This document shows, piece after piece, positions 1 to 8,275 of a stretch of DNA of 47,544 bases; position 1 is the first letter of the stretch; each line of letters opens with the position of its first letter. The notes under the pieces are model-generated. The model was not told the DNA's origin, made no database searches, and saw only the letters and a program-made list of their open reading frames with translations. Source of the stretch: Buttiauxella agrestis ATCC 33320 (GTDB taxonomy: Bacteria; Pseudomonadota; Gammaproteobacteria; Enterobacterales; Enterobacteriaceae); contig NZ_JMPI01000016.1 of the NCBI RefSeq assembly GCF_000735355.1, positions 1 through 47,544 of the forward strand, read 5' to 3'. Made by a program: the position numbers and the translations under genes.

Positions 1-529
1 GGGTGTGTTTGGCGAAATCAGCCGGAACGCCCGGTGAGTTTGGCTGGCCGAGGGTAAGTGCACCAGAACCCGCTTTTACCAGCAGGCAGTCAGCGTGGCC
101 GTGGTAGCAGCCTTCAAATTTGATGATTTTATCGCGCCCGGTGAAACCGCGAGCCAGACGAATGGCGCTCATGGTGGCTTCAGTGCCGGAGTTCACCATG
201 CGAACCATATCCATGGTTGGAACCAGTTCAGTCACCAGCTCCGCCATTTTCACTTCCATCTCGGTTGGCGCGCCAAAGCTCAGGCCACGTTCTACCGCTT
301 CAATCACCGCATTACGGATAGCCGGATGGTTATGACCCAAAACCATTGGTCCCCATGAACCGACGTAATCGATATAGGCTTTGCCGTCAGCATCAAACAG
401 GTAAGCCCCGTCAGCGCGTTCGATAAACAGCGGTACACCGCCGACTCCGGTAAAGGCACGAACCGGTGAGTTCACCCCGCCAGGGATGACTTTGCGTGCG
501 GCAGCGTACAGGTTTTCAGACTTACTCAT
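1..529 (-). CDS. hemL: Glutamate-1-semialdehyde 2,1-aminomutase, N-terminal part (cut by window edge)
   Basis: This PLP enzyme converts glutamate-1-semialdehyde to 5-aminolevulinate, the last step of the C5 route to haem. The reading frame starts with [20 protein letters not shown] and runs off the left edge, so about 176 residues are present of the roughly 426 usual in the family. Visible family signatures are [30 protein letters not shown] (PLP phosphate region) and [10 protein letters not shown]. The PLP lysine lies beyond the window. It diverges from clcA, as in E. coli, with 138 bp between the two starts. The ATG at 529-527 aligns with the usual N-terminus. Confidence 0.96.
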   Translation of the reverse strand, partial: MSKSENLYAAARKVIPGGVNSPVRAFTGVGGVPLFIERADGAYLFDADGKAYIDYVGSWGPMVLGHNHPAIRNAVIEAVERGLSFGAPTEMEVKMAELVTELVPTMDMVRMVNSGTEATMSAIRLARGFTGRDKIIKFEGCYHGHADCLLVKAGSGALTLGQPNSPGVPADFAKHT

Positions 530-568
530 GAATCGGCTCCTGATTCGTGGAAATAGTGGCAACACGCT

Positions 569-629
569 ATTCTAAGGGAAACTCTCGAAGTTATGAAAGT
601 TTTGCCCAAACGCGTCGAGAGAGTAGAAT
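569..629. promoter_or_regulatory. hemL/clcA divergent promoter region with inverted repeat
   Basis: On the plus strand TTGCCC (602-607), a 16-bp spacer and TAGAAT (624-629) look like a sigma-70 promoter for clcA. On the minus strand TAGAAT (574-569) with TTCATA 17 bp upstream is a weaker candidate for hemL. CTCTCGA (582-588) and TCGAGAG (615-621) form a perfect 7-bp inverted repeat between the two. These are pattern matches only; transcription starts are not known. Confidence 0.4.
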
Positions 630-667
630 GCCCCCTCGATTTGTATTACCAATAAATGATTAGCCTA

Positions 668-2089
668 ATGAATCACTCCCACCCCTCTTTCGAAGCACAG
701 CAAGTTGTGCGCTTACGCAGGGGCGACATGGTGCGTCGCCTTATGAGACAGGACAAAACGCCTGTCGCTATTCTTTTCATGGCCGCGATAGTAGGGACGT
801 TAGCCGGTTTAGTGGGGGTCGCGTTTGAAAAATCAGTGACCTGGGTACAACAGAATCGCCTTGCGATGCTGGCGCATGTGGCGGATTACAGCCTGATTGT
901 CTGGCCGCTGGCATTCATCAGTTCAATGCTTTTGGCGATGCTCGGTTATTATCTGGTGCGTCGTTATGCACCTGAAGCAGGCGGCTCGGGTATCCCTGAA
1001 ATTGAAGGTGCGCTCGAGGAGTTACGCCCGGTGCGCTGGTGGCGCGTTATCCCGGTGAAATTCATCGGCGGTATGGGAACGCTGGGTGCGGGCATGGTTT
1101 TGGGGCGCGAAGGGCCAACGGTGCAGTTGGGCGGGAATATCGGCCGCATGGTGCTGGATATTTTCCGGCTGCGCGGTGCCGAAGCGCGCCATTCACTGTT
1201 GGCGACGGGTGCCGCAGCGGGTTTATCTGCCGCGTTTAACGCACCGCTGGCGGGAATTTTGTTCATCATCGAAGAGATGCGTCCGCAGTTCCGTTACAAC
1301 CTGATTTCGATAAAAGCCGTGTTTATCGGCGTGATTATGTCGAGCGTGGTGTTCCGTATTTTCAACGGTGAAAGTGCCGTCATTGAAGTCGGGAAACTGG
1401 CTAGTGCACCGGTTAACACATTATGGCTATATCTGGTGTTGGGAATGGTCTTTGGCATTGTTGGCGTGTTCTTTAACGCAATGGTGTTCCGTACTCAGGA
1501 TATGTTTCAGCGCTTCCACGGCGGCAATCTTAAGAAATGGGTGATTATCGGCGGCCTGTTAGGTGGGATTTGTGGCGTTTTAGGGCTGATTCAACCGGCT
1601 GCTGCTGGCGGTGGTTTCAACCTGATACCTATCGCGGCGGCGGGTAACTACACTATCGGCATGCTGCTATTTATTTTTATTGCCCGCGTGATTACTACTT
1701 TGTTGTGTTTCGCATCCGGTGCACCGGGCGGGATCTTCGCACCCATGTTGGCATTGGGGACGTTGCTGGGAACGGCTTTCGGAGCCGCCAGTGTCGCCTG
1801 GTTCCCGGCGTATCACCTTGAAGTTGGGACATTTGCAATTGCTGGAATGGGCGCGTTGTTTGCGGCATCGGTACGTGCGCCGCTGACAGGAATTGTGCTG
1901 GTTCTGGAAATGACAGACAATTATCAGCTCATTCTGCCAATGATTATTACCTGCCTTGGCGCGACACTATTGGCACAATTTCTCGGTGGGAAACCGCTAT
2001 ACTCCTCGATTCTTGAGCGCACGCTGGCAAAACAAGAAGCCGAACAGCGGGCGAAAGAGCAGCAAACCCCAGCCGGGGAGAATACTTGA
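668..2089 (+). CDS. clcA: H+/Cl- exchange transporter ClcA
   Basis: This inner-membrane CLC antiporter exchanges two chloride ions for one proton and supports extreme acid resistance. From the ATG at 668 the protein has 473 residues, the same as E. coli ClcA, and its N-terminus aligns without gaps. An ATG at 656 would add four residues; an ATG at 728 has a better Shine-Dalgarno (AGGGG) but would remove 20 aligned residues. Selectivity-filter and gate residues are in place: GSGIPE (Ser107), GREGP (gating Glu148), [10 protein letters not shown] (proton Glu203), GGIFAP (Phe357) and GKPLYSS (Tyr445). Multiple hydrophobic helices span the protein. It is a single gene followed by erpA on the same strand. 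Confidence 0.97.
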   Translation: MNHSHPSFEAQQVVRLRRGDMVRRLMRQDKTPVAILFMAAIVGTLAGLVGVAFEKSVTWVQQNRLAMLAHVADYSLIVWPLAFISSMLLAMLGYYLVRRYAPEAGGSGIPEIEGALEELRPVRWWRVIPVKFIGGMGTLGAGMVLGREGPTVQLGGNIGRMVLDIFRLRGAEARHSLLATGAAAGLSAAFNAPLAGILFIIEEMRPQFRYNLISIKAVFIGVIMSSVVFRIFNGESAVIEVGKLASAPVNTLWLYLVLGMVFGIVGVFFNAMVFRTQDMFQRFHGGNLKKWVIIGGLLGGICGVLGLIQPAAAGGGFNLIPIAAAGNYTIGMLLFIFIARVITTLLCFASGAPGGIFAPMLALGTLLGTAFGAASVAWFPAYHLEVGTFAIAGMGALFAASVRAPLTGIVLVLEMTDNYQLILPMIITCLGATLLAQFLGGKPLYSSILERTLAKQEAEQRAKEQQTPAGENT

Positions 2090-2170
2090 ACGATTTACTC
2101 GGGTATTAGATAATGGCCCTAAAGATCGGGTTAAACTTTACCCGACTTCTTATTTCGTTGGGAGCAAATG

Positions 2171-2518
2171 ATGAGTGATGACGTAGCAGTGCTGCCGTTG
2201 CAGTTTACCGAAGCAGCAGCCAATAAAGTAAAACACCTGATCGCGGATGAAGAGAACCCGAATCTGAAACTGCGCGTTTACATCACCGGTGGTGGTTGCA
2301 GCGGCTTCCAGTATGGTTTTACCTTTGACGATCAGATTAACGACGGCGATATGACTATCGAGAAGCAAGGTGTTGCTTTGGTTGTTGACCCGATGAGCCT
2401 GCAATATTTGGTTGGTGGCGCGGTGGATTACACCGAAGGTCTGGAAGGTTCGCGCTTTGTGGTGACTAACCCGAATGCGAAAAGCACCTGCGGGTGTGGT
2501 TCTTCCTTCAGCGTTTAA
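2171..2518 (+). CDS. erpA: Iron-sulfur cluster insertion protein ErpA
   Basis: ErpA is an A-type carrier that delivers Fe-S clusters to apoproteins such as IspG in the isoprenoid pathway. The 115-residue protein is of normal length and has the three conserved cluster cysteines: Cys43 in [11 protein letters not shown] and Cys107 and Cys109 in STCGCGSSF at the C-terminus. There are two adjacent ATGs (2168 and 2171). The second is chosen because GGAG at 2161-2164 is then six bases away and the protein begins MSDDVA as in E. coli. A degenerate ERIC repeat follows immediately after the stop. Confidence 0.97.
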   Translation: MSDDVAVLPLQFTEAAANKVKHLIADEENPNLKLRVYITGGGCSGFQYGFTFDDQINDGDMTIEKQGVALVVDPMSLQYLVGGAVDYTEGLEGSRFVVTNPNAKSTCGCGSSFSV

Positions 2519-2520
2519 AC

Positions 2521-2703
2521 CTTCATACTTCAAGCTGCAGGTGCGTTGACTGCACCCGTTCACCCCAGTCACATAGTTACCTATGCTCCTGGGGATTTAC
2601 GGCTTTGTCGCGTTACTCGGCAAAGCCTCGCCCTTTCAGGGCCAGCGCAAGCGCTGTTCAAAAGACTTAAGCCTTTTGTCCTGCAGCTCGAATTATTTGG
2701 TTT
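2521..2703. repeat. ERIC-type intergenic repeat with an extra internal segment
   Basis: The left end reads ATACTTCAAGCTGCAG and the right end CTGCAGCTCGAATTATTT, the imperfect terminal inverted repeat of ERIC elements. The core between them has CACCCCAGTCAC and GCTCCTGGGGATTTAC, matching the ERIC-PCR primer regions as I remember them (ERIC2 and ERIC1R). A typical ERIC is about 127 bp; this one is about 180 bp. The excess lies right of the core (about 2615-2680) and contains GGCTTTG/CAAAGCC and CAAAAG/CTTTTG inverted repeats. It probably forms a hairpin in the erpA 3' untranslated RNA. Confidence 0.75.
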
Positions 2704-2724
2704 AAATAGTAAAAAGATTTGTAG

Positions 2725-2758
2725 GCCGGATAAGCGAAAGCGTCATCCGGCTTTTTTA
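2725..2758. repeat. REP-like palindrome, also a likely terminator
   Basis: GCCGGATAAGCG (from 2725) pairs imperfectly with CGTCATCCGGC (ending 2751), as in E. coli REP/PU units beginning GTAGGCCGGATAAG. A run of six Ts follows at 2752-2757. It lies between the convergent genes erpA and yadS, so on the plus strand it is probably also the terminator of erpA. Confidence 0.65.
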
Positions 2759-2762
2759 TTCT

Positions 2763-3383
2763 CTATTGCCTGTCATCGAGCGCAAATGTTGGCAGTTTAA
2801 GATGCCAGCGAATCGCGGCCAGACGTATCGCCAGCGTGACGACCATGCCAATCATACTCGCTTGTTCAAGCGGCACGTGGAAGGTGTAATACGCGGTGGC
2901 GTGGACAATACCGCCGGCAATGCAGGCCGTGGCGTAGATTTCCGTACGCAGGATCATTGGGATTTCACGCGCTAAAACATCACGAATAATCCCGCCGCCA
3001 ACACCGGTCAGCACGCCCATGCAGATGGCAATCAGCGGGCTGGCACCGGCCAGAAATGCCTTGTTCACCCCAATCCCGACAAACACTGCAAGACCGACGG
3101 CATCCAATACGGGCAAAATCCATTTCGGCAGACGACGCGGCTGGCGCACCAGCACAATGGTTAGCAGACAAGTGACCATCGCCACCACTAAGTCTGTGGG
3201 ATCTTTAACCCAAAATACCGGGCCATTATCCAGTGCCATATCGCGAATAGTTCCGCCGCCCACGGCAGTCACCACGCCCAGCACCAGCACGCCGAACGGG
3301 TCCATTCGAAGTTTTCCTGCCAGCAGCACGCCGGATATTGCAAAGACGGCTGTGCCAATGATGTCCAGCCAATAGACGAGCAT
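2763..3383 (-). CDS. yadS: TRIC cation channel family protein YadS
   Basis: This is a small inner-membrane protein of the TRIC (UPF0126) family; bacterial homologues form trimeric cation channels, but the role of YadS is not firmly established. The 206-residue protein holds two tandem homologous halves, marked by GGGTIRD (about residue 42) and GGGIIRD (about residue 130), with about seven hydrophobic segments. The start MLVYWLDIIGTAVFAISG is the family N-terminus; the open frame extends upstream into btuF, but those residues are not family-like. GAGGA lies a few bases upstream. It is 25 bp downstream of btuF and probably cotranscribed. Confidence 0.93.
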   Translation of the reverse strand: MLVYWLDIIGTAVFAISGVLLAGKLRMDPFGVLVLGVVTAVGGGTIRDMALDNGPVFWVKDPTDLVVAMVTCLLTIVLVRQPRRLPKWILPVLDAVGLAVFVGIGVNKAFLAGASPLIAICMGVLTGVGGGIIRDVLAREIPMILRTEIYATACIAGGIVHATAYYTFHVPLEQASMIGMVVTLAIRLAAIRWHLKLPTFALDDRQ

Positions 3384-3408
3384 GTGGGTGTTATCCTCAT
3401 AAAAAAGG

Positions 3409-4227
3409 TTATTTTTCTGCCAGCTCCTCACAGAGCTGTTTTGCGGCGAGGATAATACGTGGGCCTGAGCGACTAAACCAGTCATCATTCACTGCAATAA
3501 CCGGAATTTTTAGCTGGGTATTCCAAAATTGTTCAACGGGAGGAATTTGGGTGTCATCGCCGGTGATAATAATAGCCTGGGGACGGCGACTGAGCACCTG
3601 TTCACGGCTGACTTGCGGCCAGGGAACGCGGCTATCCGCGAAGATATTTTGCCCGCCACACACTTCCAGAATTTCATTCTGAATCGAACCGCGTCCTGAG
3701 GTAAACAGCGGTTGCTGGCCGAATTGCAAAAACACTTTTTTCGGTGCGCGATGGGCGTATTTCGCTTTCAAATCTGCAAATTCTTTCGCCAGCTGATCGG
3801 CTGCGTTTTGGGCGGTTTGCGGAGTTGGGCTGTACTGGCTCAGTTGACGCAGGGCGGCAACTACACCTTCAACCGTTGTCGGGTCAAGCCAGACGGCTTT
3901 TATCCCCAGCGCCTGCATCTGGTTGACTTGTCGTTCTGCATTCCCACCACGCCACGCCAGCACCACATCGGGTTTCAGCGCCACGATGCGCTCAAGGTTC
4001 ATCCCTTGCCAGTTTGAAACTTGCTCAATCTTTTTGGCGGCGTCCGGATAATTCGACCATGCACTGACGGCGACCGGCGTGATCCCTGCGGCGAATGCCA
4101 GTTCGGTATTGCTCGGTGACAGTGAAATCACCCGCGGCGCGGCAATGAGCAGCGCCGGGATGCAAAACAGTAGCGCGGTGAACCCGCGCCAGAGTTTCTT
4201 ATTAACTAAAAGTTTCTTATTAACCAC
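3409..4227 (-). CDS. btuF: Vitamin B12 ABC transporter periplasmic binding protein BtuF
   Basis: BtuF captures cobalamin in the periplasm and delivers it to BtuCD. The N-terminus is a signal peptide (hydrophobic run [14 protein letters not shown], cleavage near IAA|PRV). The mature part starts [19 protein letters not shown] and has the class III binding-protein features [27 protein letters not shown] and [10 protein letters not shown]. The likely start is the GTG at 4227-4225, overlapping the mtnN stop by 8 bp and giving 272 residues (266 in E. coli); a TTG at 4254 is also open, so the start is uncertain. The first codons contain an 18-bp tandem duplication ([12 protein letters not shown]). 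It sits between mtnN and yadS as in E. coli. Confidence 0.93.
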   Translation of the reverse strand: MVNKKLLVNKKLWRGFTALLFCIPALLIAAPRVISLSPSNTELAFAAGITPVAVSAWSNYPDAAKKIEQVSNWQGMNLERIVALKPDVVLAWRGGNAERQVNQMQALGIKAVWLDPTTVEGVVAALRQLSQYSPTPQTAQNAADQLAKEFADLKAKYAHRAPKKVFLQFGQQPLFTSGRGSIQNEILEVCGGQNIFADSRVPWPQVSREQVLSRRPQAIIITGDDTQIPPVEQFWNTQLKIPVIAVNDDWFSRSGPRIILAAKQLCEELAEK

Positions 4228-4918
4228 GGGCCAGTTTCTGCACCAGGTTTTCAACCATCAGCGTGGACTGTTTCGCCGCAACCGCCAGGAACTCTTCAAA
4301 GCTCAGGTGAGATTGTTGGTCAGCCACATCAGAAATAGCGCGAACCACAACAAACGGCGTGCCGAAGTTATGGCAAACATGTGCAACCGCAGTTGCTTCC
4401 ATTTCTACAGCAACAGCTTGTGGGAAGTTATGGCGGATTTTTGCCAATGCCACAGAACCGTTAATGAACGCATCACCACTGACAACCAGGCCGCGTACCG
4501 CATTCAGGTTCAGCTCGGCAATGCACTCTTCAGCAGCAGCAATCAGTTTTGCATCAGCAGCAAAGCCTGCCGGGCAGCCTGGCAGTTGGCCAAATTCATA
4601 GCCAAAAGCGGTGACGTCCGCATCGTGATAACGCACTTCATCAGAAACCACGATATCACCCACTGTCAGCGTCGGCGCGAGGCCGCCTGCGGAACCGGTG
4701 TTGATAATAAAATCAGGCTTGCAGTGTTCCAGCAAAAGCGTTGCGCCCATTGCCGCAGCCACTTTACCGATGCCAGATTTCAACAACGCCACTTCGACGC
4801 CATTGAGCGTGCCGGTGTAAATTTCGCATCCGGCCAGGGTCAGAGTTTGACGGTTTTCAATTTTGTCACGCAGCAGCGTAACTTCTTCTTCCATTGCACC
4901 AATAATGCCTGCTTTCAT
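4220..4918 (-). CDS. mtnN: 5'-methylthioadenosine/S-adenosylhomocysteine nucleosidase
   Basis: The enzyme cleaves adenine from methylthioadenosine, S-adenosylhomocysteine and 5'-deoxyadenosine, clearing inhibitory products of methyl transfer, polyamine and AI-2 metabolism. It is 232 residues long, as in E. coli. The N-terminal [10 protein letters not shown] contains the general acid/base Glu12, and SDVADQQSH contains the catalytic Asp197. NTGSAGGL and [12 protein letters not shown] are purine-nucleoside phosphorylase family signatures. It starts ATG at 4918, is divergent from dgt, and its end overlaps btuF. Confidence 0.97.
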   Translation of the reverse strand: MKAGIIGAMEEEVTLLRDKIENRQTLTLAGCEIYTGTLNGVEVALLKSGIGKVAAAMGATLLLEHCKPDFIINTGSAGGLAPTLTVGDIVVSDEVRYHDADVTAFGYEFGQLPGCPAGFAADAKLIAAAEECIAELNLNAVRGLVVSGDAFINGSVALAKIRHNFPQAVAVEMEATAVAHVCHNFGTPFVVVRAISDVADQQSHLSFEEFLAVAAKQSTLMVENLVQKLARG

Positions 4919-5011
4919 AGTGATACTCGCTAAAGTGTTAAATCAGATGCATAGTCTATCATGGCAGGCATTAAGGATTAATCCGCTCTTAATCTGGGCG
5001 AAGGAGAAGGC

Positions 5012-6526
5012 ATGAGTGAAATAGATTTCCGTAAGAAAATTAATTGGCACCGCCGTTTCCGTTCGCCCGAAGGGCAAAAGAATGAACATGAGATCCTGCG
5101 CATTTTTGAAAGCGATCGTGGGCGGATCGTCAATTCCCCGGCGATCCGCCGGTTACAGCAGAAAACCCAGGTCTTCCCGTTGGAGCGAAATGCCTCTGTC
5201 CGCACGCGTTTAACGCATTCCATGGAAGTGCAGCAGGTGGGGCGTTATATCGCCAAAGAAGTGTTGAGCCGCCTGAAAGAGCAGCAAGATCTCGAACGAT
5301 ATGGCTTGCATGAACTCACTGGTCCGTTTGAAAGTATCGTTGAAATGGCGTGTCTGATGCATGACATCGGCAACCCGCCGTTCGGCCACTTTGGGGAATC
5401 AGCTATAAATGACTGGTTTCGCCAGCGTTTGTTTCCAGGGGATGCAGGAAGCCAGCCACGCAGTGACGATCGCTGCAAGGTAGCGGCGCTGTGTCTGCAT
5501 GAAGGAGAAGATCAGTTAAACGGTTTGCGCCGTAAAGTGCGCCAGGATCTTTGCCAGTTTGAGGGCAACGCGCAGGGCATTCGTCTGGTACACAGCCTGT
5601 TGCGGATGAATCTGACCTGGGCGCAAGTGGGCTGCATTCTCAAGTATACCCGTCCTGCCTGGTTTGTTGGCGAGCCGCCTGAAAGCCACGCTTATCTGAT
5701 GAAAAAGCCCGGTTACTATCTTTCTGAAGCGTCGTATATCGCACGCTTGCGTTCAGAACTGCAACTTGGTGAGCACAGCCGTTTTCCGCTGACCTGGATT
5801 ATGGAAGCGGCGGACGATATTTCTTACTGTGTGGCGGATCTGGAAGACGCTGTCGAGAAAAGTATATTCAGCGTTGAGCAGCTTTATCAGCACTTATGCG
5901 ACGCCTGGGGCGAGCATTGTGACGGCGATCTTTTTGCGCAAGTGGTGAATGAAGCCTGGGAAAAATCCCGTACTAATCAGATGCGCCGCAGTACAGAAGA
6001 TCAGTTCTTTATGTATTTGCGCGTCAATACGCTAAACCAATTAGTCCCCTACGCTGCCCAGCGTTTCATCGACAATATTGCTGAGATGTATAGCGGCGAG
6101 TTCAATCACGCATTGCTTGAAGATGACAGCCCTTTTGCGCGTTTGCTGGAGCTTTATAAGCAAGTGGCGTTTAAGCACGTATTTAGTCACCCGGAGGTCG
6201 AACAGCTCGAGCTACAGGGGTATCGTGTAATCAGTGGCTTACTTGATATTTACAGTCCCTTACTCCATATATCAAATGAGGATTTTGCTGAACTGGTGGA
6301 GAAAGAAAGTTTACGTCGTCTGCCAATTGAGACACGTTTATTCCATAAATTATCGACAAAACATCGGCTTGCGTACATTGAAACTGTCAATGATTTGGAT
6401 AAGTCAGCCGGTGATTATGGTGTGTGGGAATATTACTACCGCTGCCGCCTGATTCAGGATTATATCAGTGGAATGACGGACTTGTTCGCATGGGATGAGT
6501 ATCGACGCCTGATGGCTGTGGAATAA
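5012..6526 (+). CDS. dgt: dGTP triphosphohydrolase
   Basis: Dgt hydrolyses dGTP to deoxyguanosine and triphosphate and influences nucleotide pool balance and mutation rate. The 504-residue protein is close to the 505 of E. coli. The HD-domain metal ligands are visible as His69 (LTHSMEVQQ), His117-Asp118 ([16 protein letters not shown]) and, further on, [25 protein letters not shown] precedes the ATG. It is divergent from mtnN and precedes degP, as in E. coli. The last quarter (about 6200-6450) looks more AT-rich than its surroundings but stays in frame and well aligned. Confidence 0.97.
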   Translation: MSEIDFRKKINWHRRFRSPEGQKNEHEILRIFESDRGRIVNSPAIRRLQQKTQVFPLERNASVRTRLTHSMEVQQVGRYIAKEVLSRLKEQQDLERYGLHELTGPFESIVEMACLMHDIGNPPFGHFGESAINDWFRQRLFPGDAGSQPRSDDRCKVAALCLHEGEDQLNGLRRKVRQDLCQFEGNAQGIRLVHSLLRMNLTWAQVGCILKYTRPAWFVGEPPESHAYLMKKPGYYLSEASYIARLRSELQLGEHSRFPLTWIMEAADDISYCVADLEDAVEKSIFSVEQLYQHLCDAWGEHCDGDLFAQVVNEAWEKSRTNQMRRSTEDQFFMYLRVNTLNQLVPYAAQRFIDNIAEMYSGEFNHALLEDDSPFARLLELYKQVAFKHVFSHPEVEQLELQGYRVISGLLDIYSPLLHISNEDFAELVEKESLRRLPIETRLFHKLSTKHRLAYIETVNDLDKSAGDYGVWEYYYRCRLIQDYISGMTDLFAWDEYRRLMAVE

Positions 6527-6589
6527 GTGACTCGTTGAGTTTTGTAAAGACGGACAATAAATTTTTACTTTTTCCAGTGACTTATCGGC

Positions 6590-6618
6590 GGAACTTAGCG
6601 CCTCAATTGTCACTCTAT
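6590..6618 (+). promoter_or_regulatory. Candidate sigma-E promoter of degP
   Basis: GGAACTT (6590-6596), a 17-bp spacer and TCTAT (6614-6618) resemble the RpoE consensus GGAACTT-N16-TCTRA. The position, about 50 bp upstream of the degP start, is as expected for the known RpoE-dependent degP promoter of E. coli. The spacer is one base longer than the E. coli one. Confidence 0.6.
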
Positions 6619-6669
6619 ATTGGCCTACACAGCAATTTTGCGTGACTTATTAACTTGAGACTTAAATCG

Positions 6670-8112
6670 ATGAAAAAAACAACTTTAGCAATGAGCGCGC
6701 TGGCTCTTAGCCTGGGTTTGGCGCTGGGTCCTGTATCTGCAATTGCAGCTGAAACAGCGTCTTCTGCAACCGCTGCACAGCCGCTTCCAAGCCTTGCACC
6801 GATGCTGGAAAAAGTGATGCCTTCCGTGGTGAGCATTAACGTTGAAGGTAGCACCACCGTGAATACGCCGCGTATGGGGCGTAACTTCCAGCAATTCTTT
6901 GGTGATAATTCGCCATTCTGTCAGGAAGGTTCTCCATTCCAGAGTTCTCCATTCTGCCAGGGCGGCGGGGCTGATGATGGCTCTCAGGGCGGCGGCCAAC
7001 AACAGAAGTTTGCCGCTCTTGGTTCCGGCGTAATTATTGACGCAGCGAAAGGCTACGTGGTGACAAACAACCACGTTGTTGATAACGCAACCAAAATTCA
7101 GGTTTCCCTGAGCGATGGCCGTAAATTTGATGCGAAAGTCGTGGGTAAAGATCCGCGCTCTGACATCGCTTTGTTGCAGTTGCAGGATCCTAAAAATCTG
7201 ACCGCGATTAAAATGGCGGACTCTGACGCGCTGCGCGTCGGTGATTACACCGTGGCAATCGGCAACCCGTATGGCCTGGGTGAAACCGTGACTTCCGGTA
7301 TTGTTTCGGCGTTGGGTCGTAGCGGCCTGAACATCGAAAACTATGAAAACTTTATCCAGACCGATGCGGCAATCAACCGGGGTAACTCCGGTGGCGCACT
7401 GGTTAACCTCAACGGTGAACTGATCGGGATTAACACCGCGATTCTGGCACCAGATGGCGGCAACATTGGTATCGGCTTTGCCATCCCGAGCAACATGGTG
7501 AAAAACCTCACCGCGCAAATGGTGGAGTTCGGCCAGGTTAAACGTGGCGAGCTGGGCATTATGGGTACTGAGCTGAACTCTGAGCTGGCGAAAGCGATGA
7601 AAGTCGATGCGCAACGCGGCGCATTCGTAAGCCAGGTGATGCCGAACTCTTCTGCAGCAAAAGCGGGTGTCAAAGCCGGTGATGTGGTGGTTTCGATGAA
7701 CGGTAAAGCGATTAGCAGCTTCGCAGCATTGCGTGCAGAAGTCGGTTCTATGCCGGTGGGTAGCAAATTGACTCTCGGCCTGCTGCGTGATGGCAAACCG
7801 GTTTCAGTAAACCTGGAACTGCAACAGAGCAGCCAGACTCAGGTTGATTCTGCAACCATCTTTACCGGTATCGAAGGGGCTGAAATGAGCAACCGCAGCG
7901 GTAAAGGTGAGAAGGGCGTTATCGTCAATAACGTGAAAGGGAATACGCCAGCGGCGCGAATTGGCCTGAAAAAAGGTGACATCATTATCGGTGTGAACCA
8001 ACAGCAGGTGAATAACATCGCTGAACTGCGCAAAATTCTCGATACTAAACCATCAGTAATGGCGCTGAACATTCAGCGTGGTGATACCACCATCTACCTG
8101 CTGATGCAGTAA
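6670..8112 (+). CDS. degP: Periplasmic serine endoprotease/chaperone DegP (HtrA)
   Basis: DegP degrades misfolded periplasmic proteins and chaperones outer-membrane proteins; it forms hexamers and larger cages. The start at 6670 gives MKKTTLAMSALALSLGLALG, a signal peptide of 26 residues ending SAIA|AETA; the upstream ATG at 6655 would only add MRLKS. The protease triad is visible as His in TNNHVVDN, Asp in DPRSDIALL and Ser in RGNSGGALVN. Two PDZ domains follow (from about residue 285 and about residue 395). At 480 residues it is six longer than E. coli DegP; part of the excess is in the glycine-rich LA loop (GGGADDGSQGGGQQQ). The gene is monocistronic with its own promoter and terminator. 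Confidence 0.97.
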   Translation: MKKTTLAMSALALSLGLALGPVSAIAAETASSATAAQPLPSLAPMLEKVMPSVVSINVEGSTTVNTPRMGRNFQQFFGDNSPFCQEGSPFQSSPFCQGGGADDGSQGGGQQQKFAALGSGVIIDAAKGYVVTNNHVVDNATKIQVSLSDGRKFDAKVVGKDPRSDIALLQLQDPKNLTAIKMADSDALRVGDYTVAIGNPYGLGETVTSGIVSALGRSGLNIENYENFIQTDAAINRGNSGGALVNLNGELIGINTAILAPDGGNIGIGFAIPSNMVKNLTAQMVEFGQVKRGELGIMGTELNSELAKAMKVDAQRGAFVSQVMPNSSAAKAGVKAGDVVVSMNGKAISSFAALRAEVGSMPVGSKLTLGLLRDGKPVSVNLELQQSSQTQVDSATIFTGIEGAEMSNRSGKGEKGVIVNNVKGNTPAARIGLKKGDIIIGVNQQQVNNIAELRKILDTKPSVMALNIQRGDTTIYLLMQ

Positions 8113-8141
8113 TCGTTACCGAGTTCATCTCAACACTATCA

Positions 8142-8165
8142 GGGCCGCTATTGCGGCCCTTTTTT
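8142..8165 (+). terminator. degP intrinsic terminator
   Basis: GGGCCGC (8142-8148), a TATT loop, GCGGCCC (8153-8159) and a run of six Ts form a textbook Rho-independent terminator 30 bp after the degP stop. Confidence 0.9.
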
Positions 8166-8202
8166 GTGAGCCTTTCCACAACTCCATACACTTCATCCGC
8201 GC

Positions 8203-8247
8203 TTTGTGCATTCGCACAATGCTGAGGGGATTCATCTCGCCTATGCT
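8203..8247 (+). promoter_or_regulatory. Candidate cdaR promoter with palindromic operator
   Basis: TTGTGC (8204-8209), ATTC and GCACAA (8214-8219) form a perfect 16-bp palindrome. TATGCT (8242-8247) is a likely -10 element, with no good -35 at the expected distance. If transcription starts near 8254 the palindrome is centred around -42, the place of a class II activator. CdaR is known to regulate itself, so a CdaR site is a reasonable inference. Confidence 0.45.
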
Positions 8248-8275
8248 AGGCCATTAGCACGATTCAGGAGGAAGC

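Noticed and set aside
728-730. Alternative clcA start at ATG 728 with AGGGG upstream
   Set aside because: It would remove 20 N-terminal residues that align without gaps to E. coli ClcA; kept only as a note.
2546-2800. Open reading frame of 84 codons after erpA
   Set aside because: It lies inside the ERIC and REP repeats, crosses into yadS on the other strand and has no protein-like features.
6543-6580. GTAAA and TTTAC stretches before degP as a CpxR box
   Set aside because: The half-sites are not in the direct-repeat spacing of the CpxR consensus, so I could not support a site.
6685-7614. Open frame of 309 codons antisense to degP
   Set aside because: It is the shadow of the well-supported degP frame; its His/Asn/Arg-rich composition is typical of antisense translation.
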